This document shows positions 33,458 through 42,371 of a stretch of DNA of 64,000 nt, in pieces. Position 1 is the stretch's first letter. Every line of letters begins with the position of its first letter. The translations under genes and the position numbers were made by a program. The stretch is taken from the NCBI RefSeq assembly GCF_039528175.1, contig NZ_BAAALH010000002.1, forward strand, positions 806,001 through 870,000, read 5' to 3'. The notes under the pieces are model-generated. The model searched no databases and was not told the DNA's origin. It saw nothing but the letters and a program-made list of their open reading frames with translations. This DNA is from Citricoccus alkalitolerans (GTDB lineage Bacteria; Actinomycetota; Actinomycetes; Actinomycetales; Micrococcaceae).

Positions 33458-35499
33458 TGTTGCTGGGTACCGTCCTGTTGGTCCTCGTGCTGGCCGCCTC
33501 GCTGACCGGTGCCGTCGTCTGGGCCGCTGCTGCCCGGGCGGTTGCCGCCCCCAGGGGAGGCAGGTCAGAAAACCGCGCGGGACACCGGACCCAGTGGGCG
33601 CGGGCCGGGCGGTGGGCTACCGGACTGGCCCTGGCGGCTGCGGTCGCCGCGGTGGTGATCGTCGAGGTCGCCTTGGTATCCCATGACACGCGCTTGAACT
33701 TTGTGGCCATGGTGTCCGGGCCGGAATTGCCGGTCTACTACCGCATTACCGCGCTGTGGTCCGCGCTGGAGGGATCGCTGCTGCTCTGGCTGCTCGTGTT
33801 GGCCTCCGTCTCCGCGCTGGCGGTCCGTGGCGTCGCCGGCACGTCGGGGCGCACCCGTGGCGTCGTCGGATCGGTCCTGAGTATCGCCACCGCGGCCTTT
33901 GCCGTCGTGGCCCTCATGGCCTCCCCGTTTGCAGTGGACGAGAGCGCCGTGTCCGCCCGGCCCAGCCCGCTGCTGCAGGACCACGTGGCCATGGGCGTGC
34001 ACCCGCCGCTGCTCTACGCCGGCTTCCTCGGCCTGGCCGTTCCCTATGCGCTGGCGCTGGGCGGCTTGGCCACCCGGGAGATGGATGCCGCCTGGGCGGG
34101 CCGGTTGCGCCGGTGGACCCTGGCGTCGTGGATCCTGCTCACCGCGGGGATCGCCTTGGGCGCCTGGTGGTCCTATGCCGTCCTTGGCTGGGGTGGCTAC
34201 TGGGCCTGGGACCCCGTGGAGAACGCCTCCCTGCTGCCCTGGCTGACCGCCACCGCACTGTTGCACGTGGTGGCTCCCCGGTCCCGGCTCGGCCCCTGGC
34301 GCCTGTGGGCTGCAGGGCTGGCCGGGGTCAGCTTCGTGCTCGTACTGCTGGCGACCTTCCTGACCCGGTCCGGCTTCGTGGAGAGTATCCACGCCTTCAG
34401 CACGTCGCCGCTGGGCCCGGTGCTGCTGGGGATCGTGCTGGCAGCCTTCGTGCCTTGGGCGGTGCTGGTCCACCGGCGCCGCCACGAGCTGGGGAGCACC
34501 GTGACGCCGTCGCCCGTGTCCCGGACCGCCGCGCTCCAGGCGAACCGGGTGCTGCTGGTCCTCGTCACCCTCGTGGTGTTGATCGGCACGACGCTCCCGT
34601 CGATCCTGCTCGCCCTGACGGGCGAACGGCTGTCGGTGGGCCCGCCCTGGTACCACCGGACGCTGGCGCCGCTCGCATTCATCATCCTCGTCGTGATGGT
34701 GCTCGGTCCCTGGCTGCCAGTGCGTGGCGGGACGTGGCGCTCCACGGCGCGCCGCATACGCGTGCCCGCGCTCGCCGGCCTCGCCGCCCTGGGCTCAGTC
34801 GCCCTGGTTTTCTCGGAGGTGTGGCTTGCCGTGAGTGCCGCCCTCGCCGTCTTCGCTGTCGTCAGCCTCGCAGTGGTGTCCTTGGACCGACGACGGCGCG
34901 ACCGCCTGGCCATCGGCGCGTGGGTCGCGCACACAGGCATCGCCGTGGCTGCCGTGGCCGTCCTCGGCGGTGGCCTGGGCACTGTCACCCAGGAGAGCGT
35001 CCCGATCGGCGGGACGGTGACAGCTGGACAGACCACGGTCACCGTGATCGGCCTCGACGGCAGGGACGAAGGACGCCGCAGCGTGGCGGCCGCCCAGGTG
35101 GCGCTCGGCCAGGGGCAGAACTTCGTCACCGTCGTCGAGCCGGAGCTTCGCTGGTATGAAACGGAGCGCACGATGCTCGCGGGGCCGCAGATTCGCAGCG
35201 AGCTGCTGCGCGACGTCTACGTCACCCTCCTGGACGTGGATGAGGCGTCCGGGCTGGTCACCCTTCGCCTGGCGATCAACCCCCTGGTCAGCTGGCTCTG
35301 GGCTTCTGCCGGCATCATCATCCTGGGCGCCGTCATCGCCGGGTGGCCGCGCCGCCGCGGTACCGCAGCCGGAAGCCGGCTCACGTCGTCAAACCCCGAG
35401 CCGACAGGACAGTGGGCGAGCGCCACATCGTCGGTCCTCTCGATCCCGCCACCGGACCGCCCTGTTACCTCCACACGGTCCAGCGAGGCAGGGGCATGA
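33454..35499 (+). CDS. ccmF: CcmF heme lyase subunit
   Basis: 681 residues with many membrane helices. VAMGVHPPLLYAGFLGLAVP and the WWD motif WGGYWAWDPVENASLLPWL are CcmF hallmarks, and the length fits the family (about 630-680). CcmF takes heme from CcmE and, with CcmH, attaches it to apocytochrome c. Followed by a soluble C-terminal portion and a Ser/Pro-rich tail. Start and stop overlap ccmE and ccmG. Confidence 0.95.
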   Translation: MMLLGTVLLVLVLAASLTGAVVWAAAARAVAAPRGGRSENRAGHRTQWARAGRWATGLALAAAVAAVVIVEVALVSHDTRLNFVAMVSGPELPVYYRITALWSALEGSLLLWLLVLASVSALAVRGVAGTSGRTRGVVGSVLSIATAAFAVVALMASPFAVDESAVSARPSPLLQDHVAMGVHPPLLYAGFLGLAVPYALALGGLATREMDAAWAGRLRRWTLASWILLTAGIALGAWWSYAVLGWGGYWAWDPVENASLLPWLTATALLHVVAPRSRLGPWRLWAAGLAGVSFVLVLLATFLTRSGFVESIHAFSTSPLGPVLLGIVLAAFVPWAVLVHRRRHELGSTVTPSPVSRTAALQANRVLLVLVTLVVLIGTTLPSILLALTGERLSVGPPWYHRTLAPLAFIILVVMVLGPWLPVRGGTWRSTARRIRVPALAGLAALGSVALVFSEVWLAVSAALAVFAVVSLAVVSLDRRRRDRLAIGAWVAHTGIAVAAVAVLGGGLGTVTQESVPIGGTVTAGQTTVTVIGLDGRDEGRRSVAAAQVALGQGQNFVTVVEPELRWYETERTMLAGPQIRSELLRDVYVTLLDVDEASGLVTLRLAINPLVSWLWASAGIIILGAVIAGWPRRRGTAAGSRLTSSNPEPTGQWASATSSVLSIPPPDRPVTSTRSSEAGA

Positions 35500-36029
35500 C
35501 TCGCCGCAGGCCATCGGTGCGCATCGTGTTGACAGCCGTCATCGGGACGCTCGTCCTGGCCGGCTGTGAGGGCACCGCGGACGACGGCCCCCGGCAGGCT
35601 CCACCATTGTCTGGCCCCGACCTCCAAGGGAACCCCCAAGACATCGAGGATCTTGCCGGGGAGGTCGTCGTTGTCAACGCCTGGGCTTCCTGGTGTGGCC
35701 CGTGCCGGGACGAGATGCCCGTCCTCGAAGCTGCCCTGGCTACACACGGGGATGATGGCCTGCACGTGCTGGGGATCAACACCCGGGACCAACCCGACGC
35801 CGCTCAGGGGCTCGTGGCGGAAACGGGAGTGACCTTCCCCAGCGTGGTCGATACCGAGGGGACCATCGCCGTCGAGTGGGGTGTGAGCGGTATGCCGCAG
35901 ACCTTCGTGGTGGACCGGGACGGGACCATCGCAGCACACCGGTTCGGCGCGGTCGACCGGGAGTGGATCGACTCCACCATCGCCCCGCTCGTCCACGATG
36001 TCTCCGAGGCGGAGGGGGATGGACCATGA
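35496..36029 (+). CDS. ccmG: CcmG/DsbE-type thioredoxin-like lipoprotein
   Basis: 177 residues. A signal peptide with lipobox (LVLAGCEG) precedes a thioredoxin fold: VVVVNAWASWCGPCRDEMP with the active CxxC, GINTRDQPDAAQGL, and cis-Pro region SGMPQTFVVD. CcmG keeps apocytochrome or CcmH thiols reduced before heme attachment. Coupled to ccmF and ccmH by ATGA overlaps. Could in principle be a ResA-like protein, but the position inside a ccm array supports CcmG. Confidence 0.92.
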   Translation: MTRRRPSVRIVLTAVIGTLVLAGCEGTADDGPRQAPPLSGPDLQGNPQDIEDLAGEVVVVNAWASWCGPCRDEMPVLEAALATHGDDGLHVLGINTRDQPDAAQGLVAETGVTFPSVVDTEGTIAVEWGVSGMPQTFVVDRDGTIAAHRFGAVDREWIDSTIAPLVHDVSEAEGDGP

Positions 36030-36961
36030 GGCGGGCGCTGACGTGGGTGGTGATGGTGGCCGTCGGGATCTTCGCGGCCGTGGGGCTGTGGTCGGCCGCG
36101 GTGGACCCTGCCCCGGTGTCGGCCGAGGAGACGGCCCGCGAGGTCTCCCAGTCCCTGCGTTGCCCGACCTGCGCCGGGGAAAGTATCGCCGATTCGTCCG
36201 CGATGCTGTCCGATGCAATGCGGCAGACGGTGGATCAGCAGGTCAGGCAGGGCAGATCAGCGGACGAGATCCGGGCCTGGTTCGCCGAGCGCTACGGGGA
36301 CCAGGTCCTGCTGGCGCCGCCGCGCAGCGGCTACGGCTGGGTGCTATGGGTCGCGCCCCTCGCGCTGGTCGGCGCCGCCGCCGTCGTCGTGCTCCTGGTC
36401 GGCGGCACCTCGACGCGCCGTCGGTGGTGGGCCGCACTGCTGGTCCTGGCGGTCACCTCGCTCGCGGGCGTGTGGCTGTTGGTTCCGCAGACGACGCCGG
36501 ACCCGCAGAGATTGAAGCAGGAGGACCCACCGCAGGTCAATGCCGTCGCAGTGTTGCGGGACGCCGTCGACCATGCCCCCGGGAACGCCGGGTTGCGGAT
36601 CGCCTTCGCGGGCGCCCTGGAGGAGGTTGGGCAGGATGCCGAGGCTGTCGAGGCGTACGCGGCCGCCACGCGACTGCGGCCCCTGGACTCCGATGTCCGC
36701 TACCGGCATGCCTTCGCCCTCGTCCGCAGCGATGATCCGGGGGCAGCACGCGAGGTCCTGGAGGAGTCCCTGCACGTCCGGCAGGACCACGCTCCCAGTC
36801 TGTTGCTCCTCGGCGCCCTGGTGCACGGTGAGGATCCCGACCGGGCCTCCGCGCTGCTTCAGCAGTTCGTCCAGTTGGCTCCGGAGCATCCCGCCGTCGA
36901 CCAGGTCACAGCCTTCCTGGCGGGCCAGCTCGACGAGGTGCCGGCGGAGGCACTGCCGTGA
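36026..36961 (+). CDS. ccmH: CcmH-CcmI fusion
   Basis: 311 residues. The N-terminal part after a signal helix has the CcmH motif LRCPTCAGESIADSSA and QVLLAPPRSGYGWVLWVAP. A second pair of helices and a C-terminal region of TPR-like repeats (AGALEEVGQDAEAVEAYAAA, PDRASALLQQFVQLAPEHPA) correspond to CcmI. CcmH handles apocytochrome thiols and CcmI binds the apoprotein tail. Both functions are in one polypeptide here, as in some proteobacteria. Overlaps ccmG and the next gene. Confidence 0.9.
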   Translation: MRRALTWVVMVAVGIFAAVGLWSAAVDPAPVSAEETAREVSQSLRCPTCAGESIADSSAMLSDAMRQTVDQQVRQGRSADEIRAWFAERYGDQVLLAPPRSGYGWVLWVAPLALVGAAAVVVLLVGGTSTRRRWWAALLVLAVTSLAGVWLLVPQTTPDPQRLKQEDPPQVNAVAVLRDAVDHAPGNAGLRIAFAGALEEVGQDAEAVEAYAAATRLRPLDSDVRYRHAFALVRSDDPGAAREVLEESLHVRQDHAPSLLLLGALVHGEDPDRASALLQQFVQLAPEHPAVDQVTAFLAGQLDEVPAEALP

Positions 36962-37431
36962 CCCCGTTCCCGGCTCGTGGGGAGCGTCGCGGACCGGTGC
37001 TGCCCCAGGCGTCGTTGTCGGTGCTGGCCGCGATGCTGGGTTCGGCGCTGGTTCTGGGATCAGTCCTCGTCGGGTGTGGACCGGATGAACCGGTGCCCGC
37101 GCCCTCTGCCGCACCGCCCTGGACCGCACCCCCTGCCGCGGACACCGATCAGCTGCGGCTGGGTCTGACTGAGTGGAGCATCGAGACCGGTGGGGCACGG
37201 TTGATCCCCGGCGAGGTGCTGGTTGAGGTGACCAACACCGGAGGGGCCAGCCATGATGTCGTCATCCATGGTGAACAGGGTTCTTGGGCATCGCCGGAGC
37301 TCGACCCGGGCGAGACGCATGTCATGGCGATCACTGTCTCCGCCGGTGAGGAGCTCGAATTGATCTGCACGCTCGTCGGACACCACGCGCAGGGCATGCA
37401 CACCACGATCACCGTGGCGGAGTCCCCATGA
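36958..37431 (+). CDS. Second cupredoxin lipoprotein
   Basis: 157 residues from GTG 36958 (GTGA overlap with ccmH). The signal ends LVGCGPDE, followed by a Pro/Ala linker and a cupredoxin domain with ASHDVVIHGE (copper His) and LICTLVGHHAQGM (Cys, His, Met), a type-1 copper site. Overall sequence differs clearly from the cupredoxin at 27533, so it is a separate carrier or a copper-delivery protein for oxidase assembly, which the adjacent CtaG-like gene would fit. Which of the two roles applies cannot be decided from sequence. Confidence 0.87.
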   Translation: MTPFPARGERRGPVLPQASLSVLAAMLGSALVLGSVLVGCGPDEPVPAPSAAPPWTAPPAADTDQLRLGLTEWSIETGGARLIPGEVLVEVTNTGGASHDVVIHGEQGSWASPELDPGETHVMAITVSAGEELELICTLVGHHAQGMHTTITVAESP

Positions 37432-39368
37432 GCCAGATCGCCCTGCGGCGCAGCCGGCGCCAACTGTCTGCCGGAACGGCGCGGTGGCCGGCCGCCTCAC
37501 TCCTGGCGGCAGCCCTGCTCATCACTCTCATGGCGGCCGCAACCGCCACCCTCCTCAGCGGTGTTGCGGTGTCCGGGCAACTCGTGGACCCCGGCGCGCT
37601 GGTGCGGTGGGGGCTGCCCCTAATCAACGCCCTGGTGCACCTGGCGGCCATGGTGACGCTCGGCGGCCTCACGCTGTGCGCCGTCGTCCTGCAGCCCGGC
37701 CAGCCACCATGGCAACGTGCGGCCAAGCTCAGCGCCGTCGCCGCCATCGCCTGGACCCTCGCGCAGGCGGTCCACCTGGTACTCGTCCATGCCTCCATCA
37801 TGGGATCGGGCATCGGCGGACCCGGCTACCCGGCGTTGGTAGTCCAGTTCATCTCCGGCATCGACCTCGGCGCGACGCTGGCCTGGGCGGTGGTGCTCTC
37901 GGCCGTGACCGCAGCCCTGGCTGTGATGAGCACGACGTCGGCCGGTGCCTGCTGGGCGGCCGTCGCCGCCGGCGCGGCACTGGTCCCGCGTGCCGGCCTC
38001 GGCCACGCCTCCAGCGCCGGAGACCACGAAGTCACTGTCTCGGCGCTGTGGCTCCACCTGGTGGGAATCAGCCTGTGGGCCGGGGCCCTGGCCGTGCTGG
38101 TCTTCGCGATGCTGGGCACGAGGGACTATCTCGGGCCGGTGGTCTCCCGGTTCTCCAGGATCGCCGGCTGGGCGGTGGTGATGGTCGTCCTATCCGGTGC
38201 TGCCAGTGCCTGGATCCGACTGGAGAGTCCGTGGCAGCTGCTGACCACGACCTGGGGTCGACTCTTGACGGTGAAGCTCCTGGCCTTCACCGCGCTGGCG
38301 GCCGCCGGCTGGTGGCATCGGCGTTCCACGATCCCGCTCGTCGCGGCCACCGGTCGCCCGAACTGGCCCTTTTGGCGGCTGGCTGCCGTAGAGGTGCTCA
38401 TCATGGCGGCGGTGGTGGGGGTCTCCGTCGCGCTGGGGTCCTCCTCCCCGCCCATACCGCAGGCCAGGATCACGGAGGGCGCGGATCTGGCCGGGTTGCC
38501 CGCGCCGTGGTTCGCCGGCCTGGTCACGCAGTGGAGTCTCGATCCGCTCTTCCTCCTCCTGGCGGGTGCCGGGGCGTGGGTTTACCTGTCCTGGGCGATG
38601 CGGCTCCGGCGTCGTGGTGACGCCTGGCCGGCGGTCCGCATGGTGTGCTGGCTCCTCGGCATGGCGCTGTTGGTCTGGACGACCAGCGGCGGGGTCGGTG
38701 TCTACGGCCGGGTTCTGTTCAGCGCGCACATGATGCAGCACATGATGTTGCTCTCGATGTTGCCGATCTTCATCGTGCTCGGATCGCCCCTCACCCTGGC
38801 CCTGAGAGCACTTCCACGTCGACAGGACGGAACGAGCGGACCGCGGGAATTGCTGCTGGCGGTCCTGCACGCCCGGTGGGCGCAGTTCTTCGCCCATCCG
38901 GTGGTCGCCGCGCTCCACGTGCCCATCTCGATGGCGGTCTTCTACCTGACCCCACTGTTCGAGCTGGCCATGCGGAGCCATGTGCTCCACGTCTTGATGA
39001 TGGTGCACTTCTTCCTCGTGGGGTATCTGTTCACCAACATGGTGATCGGCACCGACCCCGGCCCGCAGCGGCCCTTCTTCCCGCTACGGCTGGCATTGCT
39101 GCTGCCCTCCATGGTTTTCCACACCTTCTTCGGGCTGTTCTTGCTCAGCAGCACGTCACCCCTGGGCGGAGCCTTCTTCACGGGGATGGACCTGCCGTGG
39201 ACAGACCCCGTGACGGACCAACAGGTCGGTGGTGCCGTGTCCTGGGCCATGGGCGAGTTGCCGGCCCTGGTCCTGGCCATGATCGTCGCCACGCGATGGA
39301 CGGCACACGATGAGCGCGCCCAGCGGAAACGAGGACACACCGTGCGCCTCGATAGCATGGGCGCATGA
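37428..39368 (+). CDS. CopD-CtaG fusion (copper uptake / oxidase assembly)
   Basis: 646 residues. The N-terminal half is a CopD-like copper-resistance domain with several helices (LGHASSAGDHEVTVSALWLH, WAVVMVVLSGAASAWIRLES). The C-terminal half is a caa3-type CtaG domain: GVYGRVLFSAHMMQHMMLLS and PIFIVLGSPLTLALRAL, then MVHFFLVGYLFTNM with conserved His. CtaG is needed to insert copper into caa3 oxidases in Bacillus. This fits the oxidase genes upstream. Its last codons overlap the CPBP gene (ATGA) and contain a possible leaderless promoter for it. Confidence 0.9.
   Translation: MSQIALRRSRRQLSAGTARWPAASLLAAALLITLMAAATATLLSGVAVSGQLVDPGALVRWGLPLINALVHLAAMVTLGGLTLCAVVLQPGQPPWQRAAKLSAVAAIAWTLAQAVHLVLVHASIMGSGIGGPGYPALVVQFISGIDLGATLAWAVVLSAVTAALAVMSTTSAGACWAAVAAGAALVPRAGLGHASSAGDHEVTVSALWLHLVGISLWAGALAVLVFAMLGTRDYLGPVVSRFSRIAGWAVVMVVLSGAASAWIRLESPWQLLTTTWGRLLTVKLLAFTALAAAGWWHRRSTIPLVAATGRPNWPFWRLAAVEVLIMAAVVGVSVALGSSSPPIPQARITEGADLAGLPAPWFAGLVTQWSLDPLFLLLAGAGAWVYLSWAMRLRRRGDAWPAVRMVCWLLGMALLVWTTSGGVGVYGRVLFSAHMMQHMMLLSMLPIFIVLGSPLTLALRALPRRQDGTSGPRELLLAVLHARWAQFFAHPVVAALHVPISMAVFYLTPLFELAMRSHVLHVLMMVHFFLVGYLFTNMVIGTDPGPQRPFFPLRLALLLPSMVFHTFFGLFLLSSTSPLGGAFFTGMDLPWTDPVTDQQVGGAVSWAMGELPALVLAMIVATRWTAHDERAQRKRGHTVRLDSMGA
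39353..39358 (+). promoter_or_regulatory. Possible leaderless -10 for the CPBP gene
   Basis: TAGCAT lies inside the end of the CtaG-like gene, six bases before ATG 39365, the same spacing as other leaderless starts in this window. It would let the CPBP gene be transcribed independently of the respiratory cluster. Confidence 0.35.
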
Positions 39369-40336
39369 CCGATGACCCGCGGCAGGCACCGCAGCACGAG
39401 CCACACCGCCCCGCCCACGGTCACGGGTCCTCGCTGCAGGGCCAGCCGACCATTCCGGCGGGCTGGCCGAAGCGGGGCCGGGACTACGGCCGGCCGCAGC
39501 AGGGCCAGCTCCAGCCCGCCGGGGCCGGAGCCGCTTCCCATGGTGCCGGCCCGGGTTCCGTCCCGCCGGGGTGGCCGGGCCGCCGCCCGCAGGACCGGAT
39601 CGTCCTCGACCCGGGCATGCCCACCTGGATGGACCTGGTCACGGTGCTGGCCTATGTCCTCATCTTCATCCTGGGCGCGGCTGTGCTGGTGACGCTCATC
39701 CCGGGTTTCCGGGAGCAGTTCACCGAGGCGGACGGCACGCTCAACGAAGGTTCGTTCACGTTCAGCATCAACCTGATCTCCTACTCGGTCCTCACCGTCC
39801 TGGCACTGATCGCGTGCTGGAAGCCGTTCATCGCCTCGTTCCGCACGTTCAAGCAGTACGGGTGGCTCAAGATCGGGCTCATCCCGGTGATCTGGTTCGT
39901 GTGCATCATGGTCAACGCCCTCGTGGTGATGGCCGCGGGCCAGCCCATCAAGAGTGCCAACCAGTTGGCCATCGAGGAGATGACCACCCAGGTCGCGTTC
40001 CTGCCCATGGTGCTGGTGACCGTGTTCATGGCGCCGTTCGTGGAGGAGTACATCTTCCGGCACCTGATGATCGGCAAGCTCTCCCGCTGGATCAACGTCT
40101 GGGTCTGCGTGGTGATCTCCATGGTGCTGTTCGCCCTGATCCACTTCCTCAGCACCGGCTTCAACTTCGACCCCGTCCAGGTCATCCCGTACCTGACGCT
40201 CGCTGCGGCCATCACGATCGCCTACGTCCTGACCGGCAAGTCGTTGGCATATGCCACGATCCTGCACGTTTTCAACAACCTCGTCTCCATCATCGTGGCG
40301 TACACGCTCCTGCCGCTGCTGCCCGAGGGCATGTGA
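39365..40336 (+). CDS. CPBP-family intramembrane protease
   Basis: 323 residues. About 80 hydrophilic, Pro/His/Gln-rich residues precede at least six membrane helices. Protease motifs are APFVEEYIFRH (EExxxR) and VLFALIHFL (FxxxH), as in CAAX/Abi-type (CPBP) glutamic intramembrane proteases. Overlaps the upstream CtaG-like gene (ATGA) and the downstream MATE gene (GTGA). Probably not part of the oxidase function; the overlap may reflect the boundary of an inserted cluster or a fused transcript. Substrate unknown. Confidence 0.87.
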   Translation: MTDDPRQAPQHEPHRPAHGHGSSLQGQPTIPAGWPKRGRDYGRPQQGQLQPAGAGAASHGAGPGSVPPGWPGRRPQDRIVLDPGMPTWMDLVTVLAYVLIFILGAAVLVTLIPGFREQFTEADGTLNEGSFTFSINLISYSVLTVLALIACWKPFIASFRTFKQYGWLKIGLIPVIWFVCIMVNALVVMAAGQPIKSANQLAIEEMTTQVAFLPMVLVTVFMAPFVEEYIFRHLMIGKLSRWINVWVCVVISMVLFALIHFLSTGFNFDPVQVIPYLTLAAAITIAYVLTGKSLAYATILHVFNNLVSIIVAYTLLPLLPEGM

Positions 40337-41691
40337 CCGCAGCACCCCGGGACGCCCGCCCGATCTCACGGCAGATCCTGGCCCTCGCCGTCCCCGCATT
40401 CGGCGCCCTGCTGGCCGAACCGATGTTCCTGCTCGCGGACACGGCGATCATCGGCCACCTGGGTGTGGCCGAGCTGGCCGGCGTCGGGGTCGGCACCACG
40501 GTGCTGCACACCGTCACCGGACTGATGGTCTTCCTGGCCTATTCCACCACGCCGGCCGTGTCCCGGTTCCTGGGTGCCGGCAACCTGGGCGCGGCGATGG
40601 ACCGCGGGCGGGACGGCGTGTGTCTGGCCCTGCTGCTCGGCACCGTCCTGGCGGTGGCCGGCTGGGTTGCCGCTCCATCGCTGGCCGGACTGATCGGTGC
40701 CGACGGTGAGGTGCGGGACCACGCGGTGGCCTACCTGCAGTGGTCCATGCCAGGGATCCCGGCGATGCTCGGCGTGCTGGCCGCCACCGGCATCCTGCGG
40801 GGGCTGCTGGACACCAAGACCCCGCTGCTCGTGGCCGGGGTGGGCTTCGCCGCGAACATCGGGCTGAACTTCGCGCTGGTCTACGGCGCGGGCCTCGGGG
40901 TGGCCGGTTCTGCGATGGGCACCTCGGCCGTGCAGTGGGCCATGTTCGTGGTCTACCTGGCCGTGCTGTACCCGAGGTTCCGCCGCGCCGGGACTCACCT
41001 GGCCCCGTCCGGGTCCGGCATGCGCGCCACCGCACAGGTCGGCTCCTGGCTGCTGTTGCGCACGGCCACCCTCCGTGCCGCCATCCTCTTCACGGTGGTG
41101 GTGGCCACCGGCCTCGGCACGGCAACGCTCGCCGCACACCAGCTCGTCTTCACGGTCTACTCGACCCTGGCCTTCGCCCTGGACGCCCTTGCCATCGCCG
41201 CCCAGGCCCTGATCGGCCGCGAGCTCGGGGCCGGCCGGAAGGAGGAGGCCCGCGCCCTGACCAGCACCATGGTCCGCTGGTCACTATGGTTCGGTGTCAT
41301 CACTGGACTGCTGCTGGCCGTCCTGGCGTGGGTGCTGCCACCCCTGTTCACCCCGGAGCCCGCGGTCCAGGCCGCCGCGACTGCCGGACTCCTCGTCCTG
41401 GCCGTCTCACAGCCGTTGAGCGGTTACGTCTTCGTCCTGGACGGGGTGTTGATCGGAGCCGGCGACGCCCGCTATCTGGCGCTGGCCGGCGTGGTGAACC
41501 TGGTGGTGTACCTGCCGGCGCTCGCCGGACTCGGGTGGCTCGCCACCGGTGCCGGAACCGGTCAGGTGCCCGAGGCCGGCGCCCAACTGGCGCTGTTGTG
41601 GGCTGGCTTCGCGGGGATCTTCATGGGGGCCCGCGCGCTCACCCTCGGCTTGCGGGCGCGGTCCGATGCGTGGATGCGGACGGGCGGTTGA
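40333..41691 (+). CDS. MATE-family efflux transporter
   Basis: 452 residues, from GTG 40333 overlapping the CPBP stop. Twelve hydrophobic helices; MATE hallmarks include PAFGALLAEPMFLLADTAII near the start, VAELAGVGVGTTV, and the second repeat with DALAIAAQALIGRELGAG. MATE/DinF transporters export cationic drugs or metabolites using Na+ or H+. The start ahead of SRQILALAVP is supported because the first helix follows directly. Confidence 0.9.
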   Translation: MTAAPRDARPISRQILALAVPAFGALLAEPMFLLADTAIIGHLGVAELAGVGVGTTVLHTVTGLMVFLAYSTTPAVSRFLGAGNLGAAMDRGRDGVCLALLLGTVLAVAGWVAAPSLAGLIGADGEVRDHAVAYLQWSMPGIPAMLGVLAATGILRGLLDTKTPLLVAGVGFAANIGLNFALVYGAGLGVAGSAMGTSAVQWAMFVVYLAVLYPRFRRAGTHLAPSGSGMRATAQVGSWLLLRTATLRAAILFTVVVATGLGTATLAAHQLVFTVYSTLAFALDALAIAAQALIGRELGAGRKEEARALTSTMVRWSLWFGVITGLLLAVLAWVLPPLFTPEPAVQAAATAGLLVLAVSQPLSGYVFVLDGVLIGAGDARYLALAGVVNLVVYLPALAGLGWLATGAGTGQVPEAGAQLALLWAGFAGIFMGARALTLGLRARSDAWMRTGG

Positions 41692-41702
41692 CGGCGCCCA
41701 CC

Positions 41703-41708
41703 TAGAAT
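41703..41708 (+). promoter_or_regulatory. Leaderless -10 element TAGAAT
   Basis: TAGAAT matches the -10 consensus in five of six positions and lies six bases before GTG 41715. There is no ribosome binding site, so transcript start and start codon probably coincide. Confidence 0.55.
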
Positions 41709-41714
41709 GGTCGG

Positions 41715-42314
41715 GTGCCTGCAGCAAAAGCCCCCGCCGAAACCGCCGCGATCATGTGGAAGCCGATCATCATACGCGCGCTGATCGCCGCGATCTTCGG
41801 CCTGACCACCGTCTTCCTCCAGGACCCCGGCCTGCCCGTGCTGAAGTACGGTCTGGCGGCCTACTTCGTGTTCTCCGGGTCCGGCCTGTGGGAGTACCTG
41901 CGCCGGGATCCGGTACCGGAGAAGATGCGCGGACCGCTCTCGATCGCCGCGGCCGTCTTCATGGCCGGTGCCATCGCCCTGCTGTTCGCCGGGACCGAGT
42001 TCGTGGCGGGAATCATCGCCGCCGCTGCCCTCATCGGCTCGGGTCTGGCCGAATTCGTGGCGTGGCTGCAGTACCGCAGGGTCTTCGTGCCGGCCCGCGA
42101 CCAGCTGTACACGGGCGCGGTGGGCGCGCTGTCCGGCGTCGGGCTGTTGCTCTTCCTCCACCTGGACGCGCACGGCCTGCTCGGCATCGTGGGTGGCGGG
42201 GCCATCATCATCGCCGTGCTGCTCGCCATCTCCGGCTTCGGCTTCCGGCACGACGCCGGCCCGGCCGCACTGGCTGCCCAGAAGGACGAGGGCCCGCGCG
42301 CCCCCCGCGGCTGA
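41715..42314 (+). CDS. Hypothetical membrane protein (DUF308/HdeD-like)
   Basis: 199 residues from GTG 41715. About six hydrophobic segments in closely spaced pairs (IIIRALIAAIFGLTTVF, YGLAAYFVFSGSGLW, IAAAVFMAGAIALLFAG, IIAAAALIGSGLAEF, YTGAVGALSGVGLLLFLHL, GGAIIIAVLLAISGFGF). The pattern resembles small HdeD-like membrane proteins but no diagnostic motif is present. Preceded by a strong leaderless -10. Function unknown; not clearly tied to its neighbours. Confidence 0.75.
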   Translation: MPAAKAPAETAAIMWKPIIIRALIAAIFGLTTVFLQDPGLPVLKYGLAAYFVFSGSGLWEYLRRDPVPEKMRGPLSIAAAVFMAGAIALLFAGTEFVAGIIAAAALIGSGLAEFVAWLQYRRVFVPARDQLYTGAVGALSGVGLLLFLHLDAHGLLGIVGGGAIIIAVLLAISGFGFRHDAGPAALAAQKDEGPRAPRG

Positions 42315-42371
42315 CCGGTGCTCTTCACGTAGCGGTCTTGCAAGGCGGTCGGCGTGGTTCTCTACAACGCG

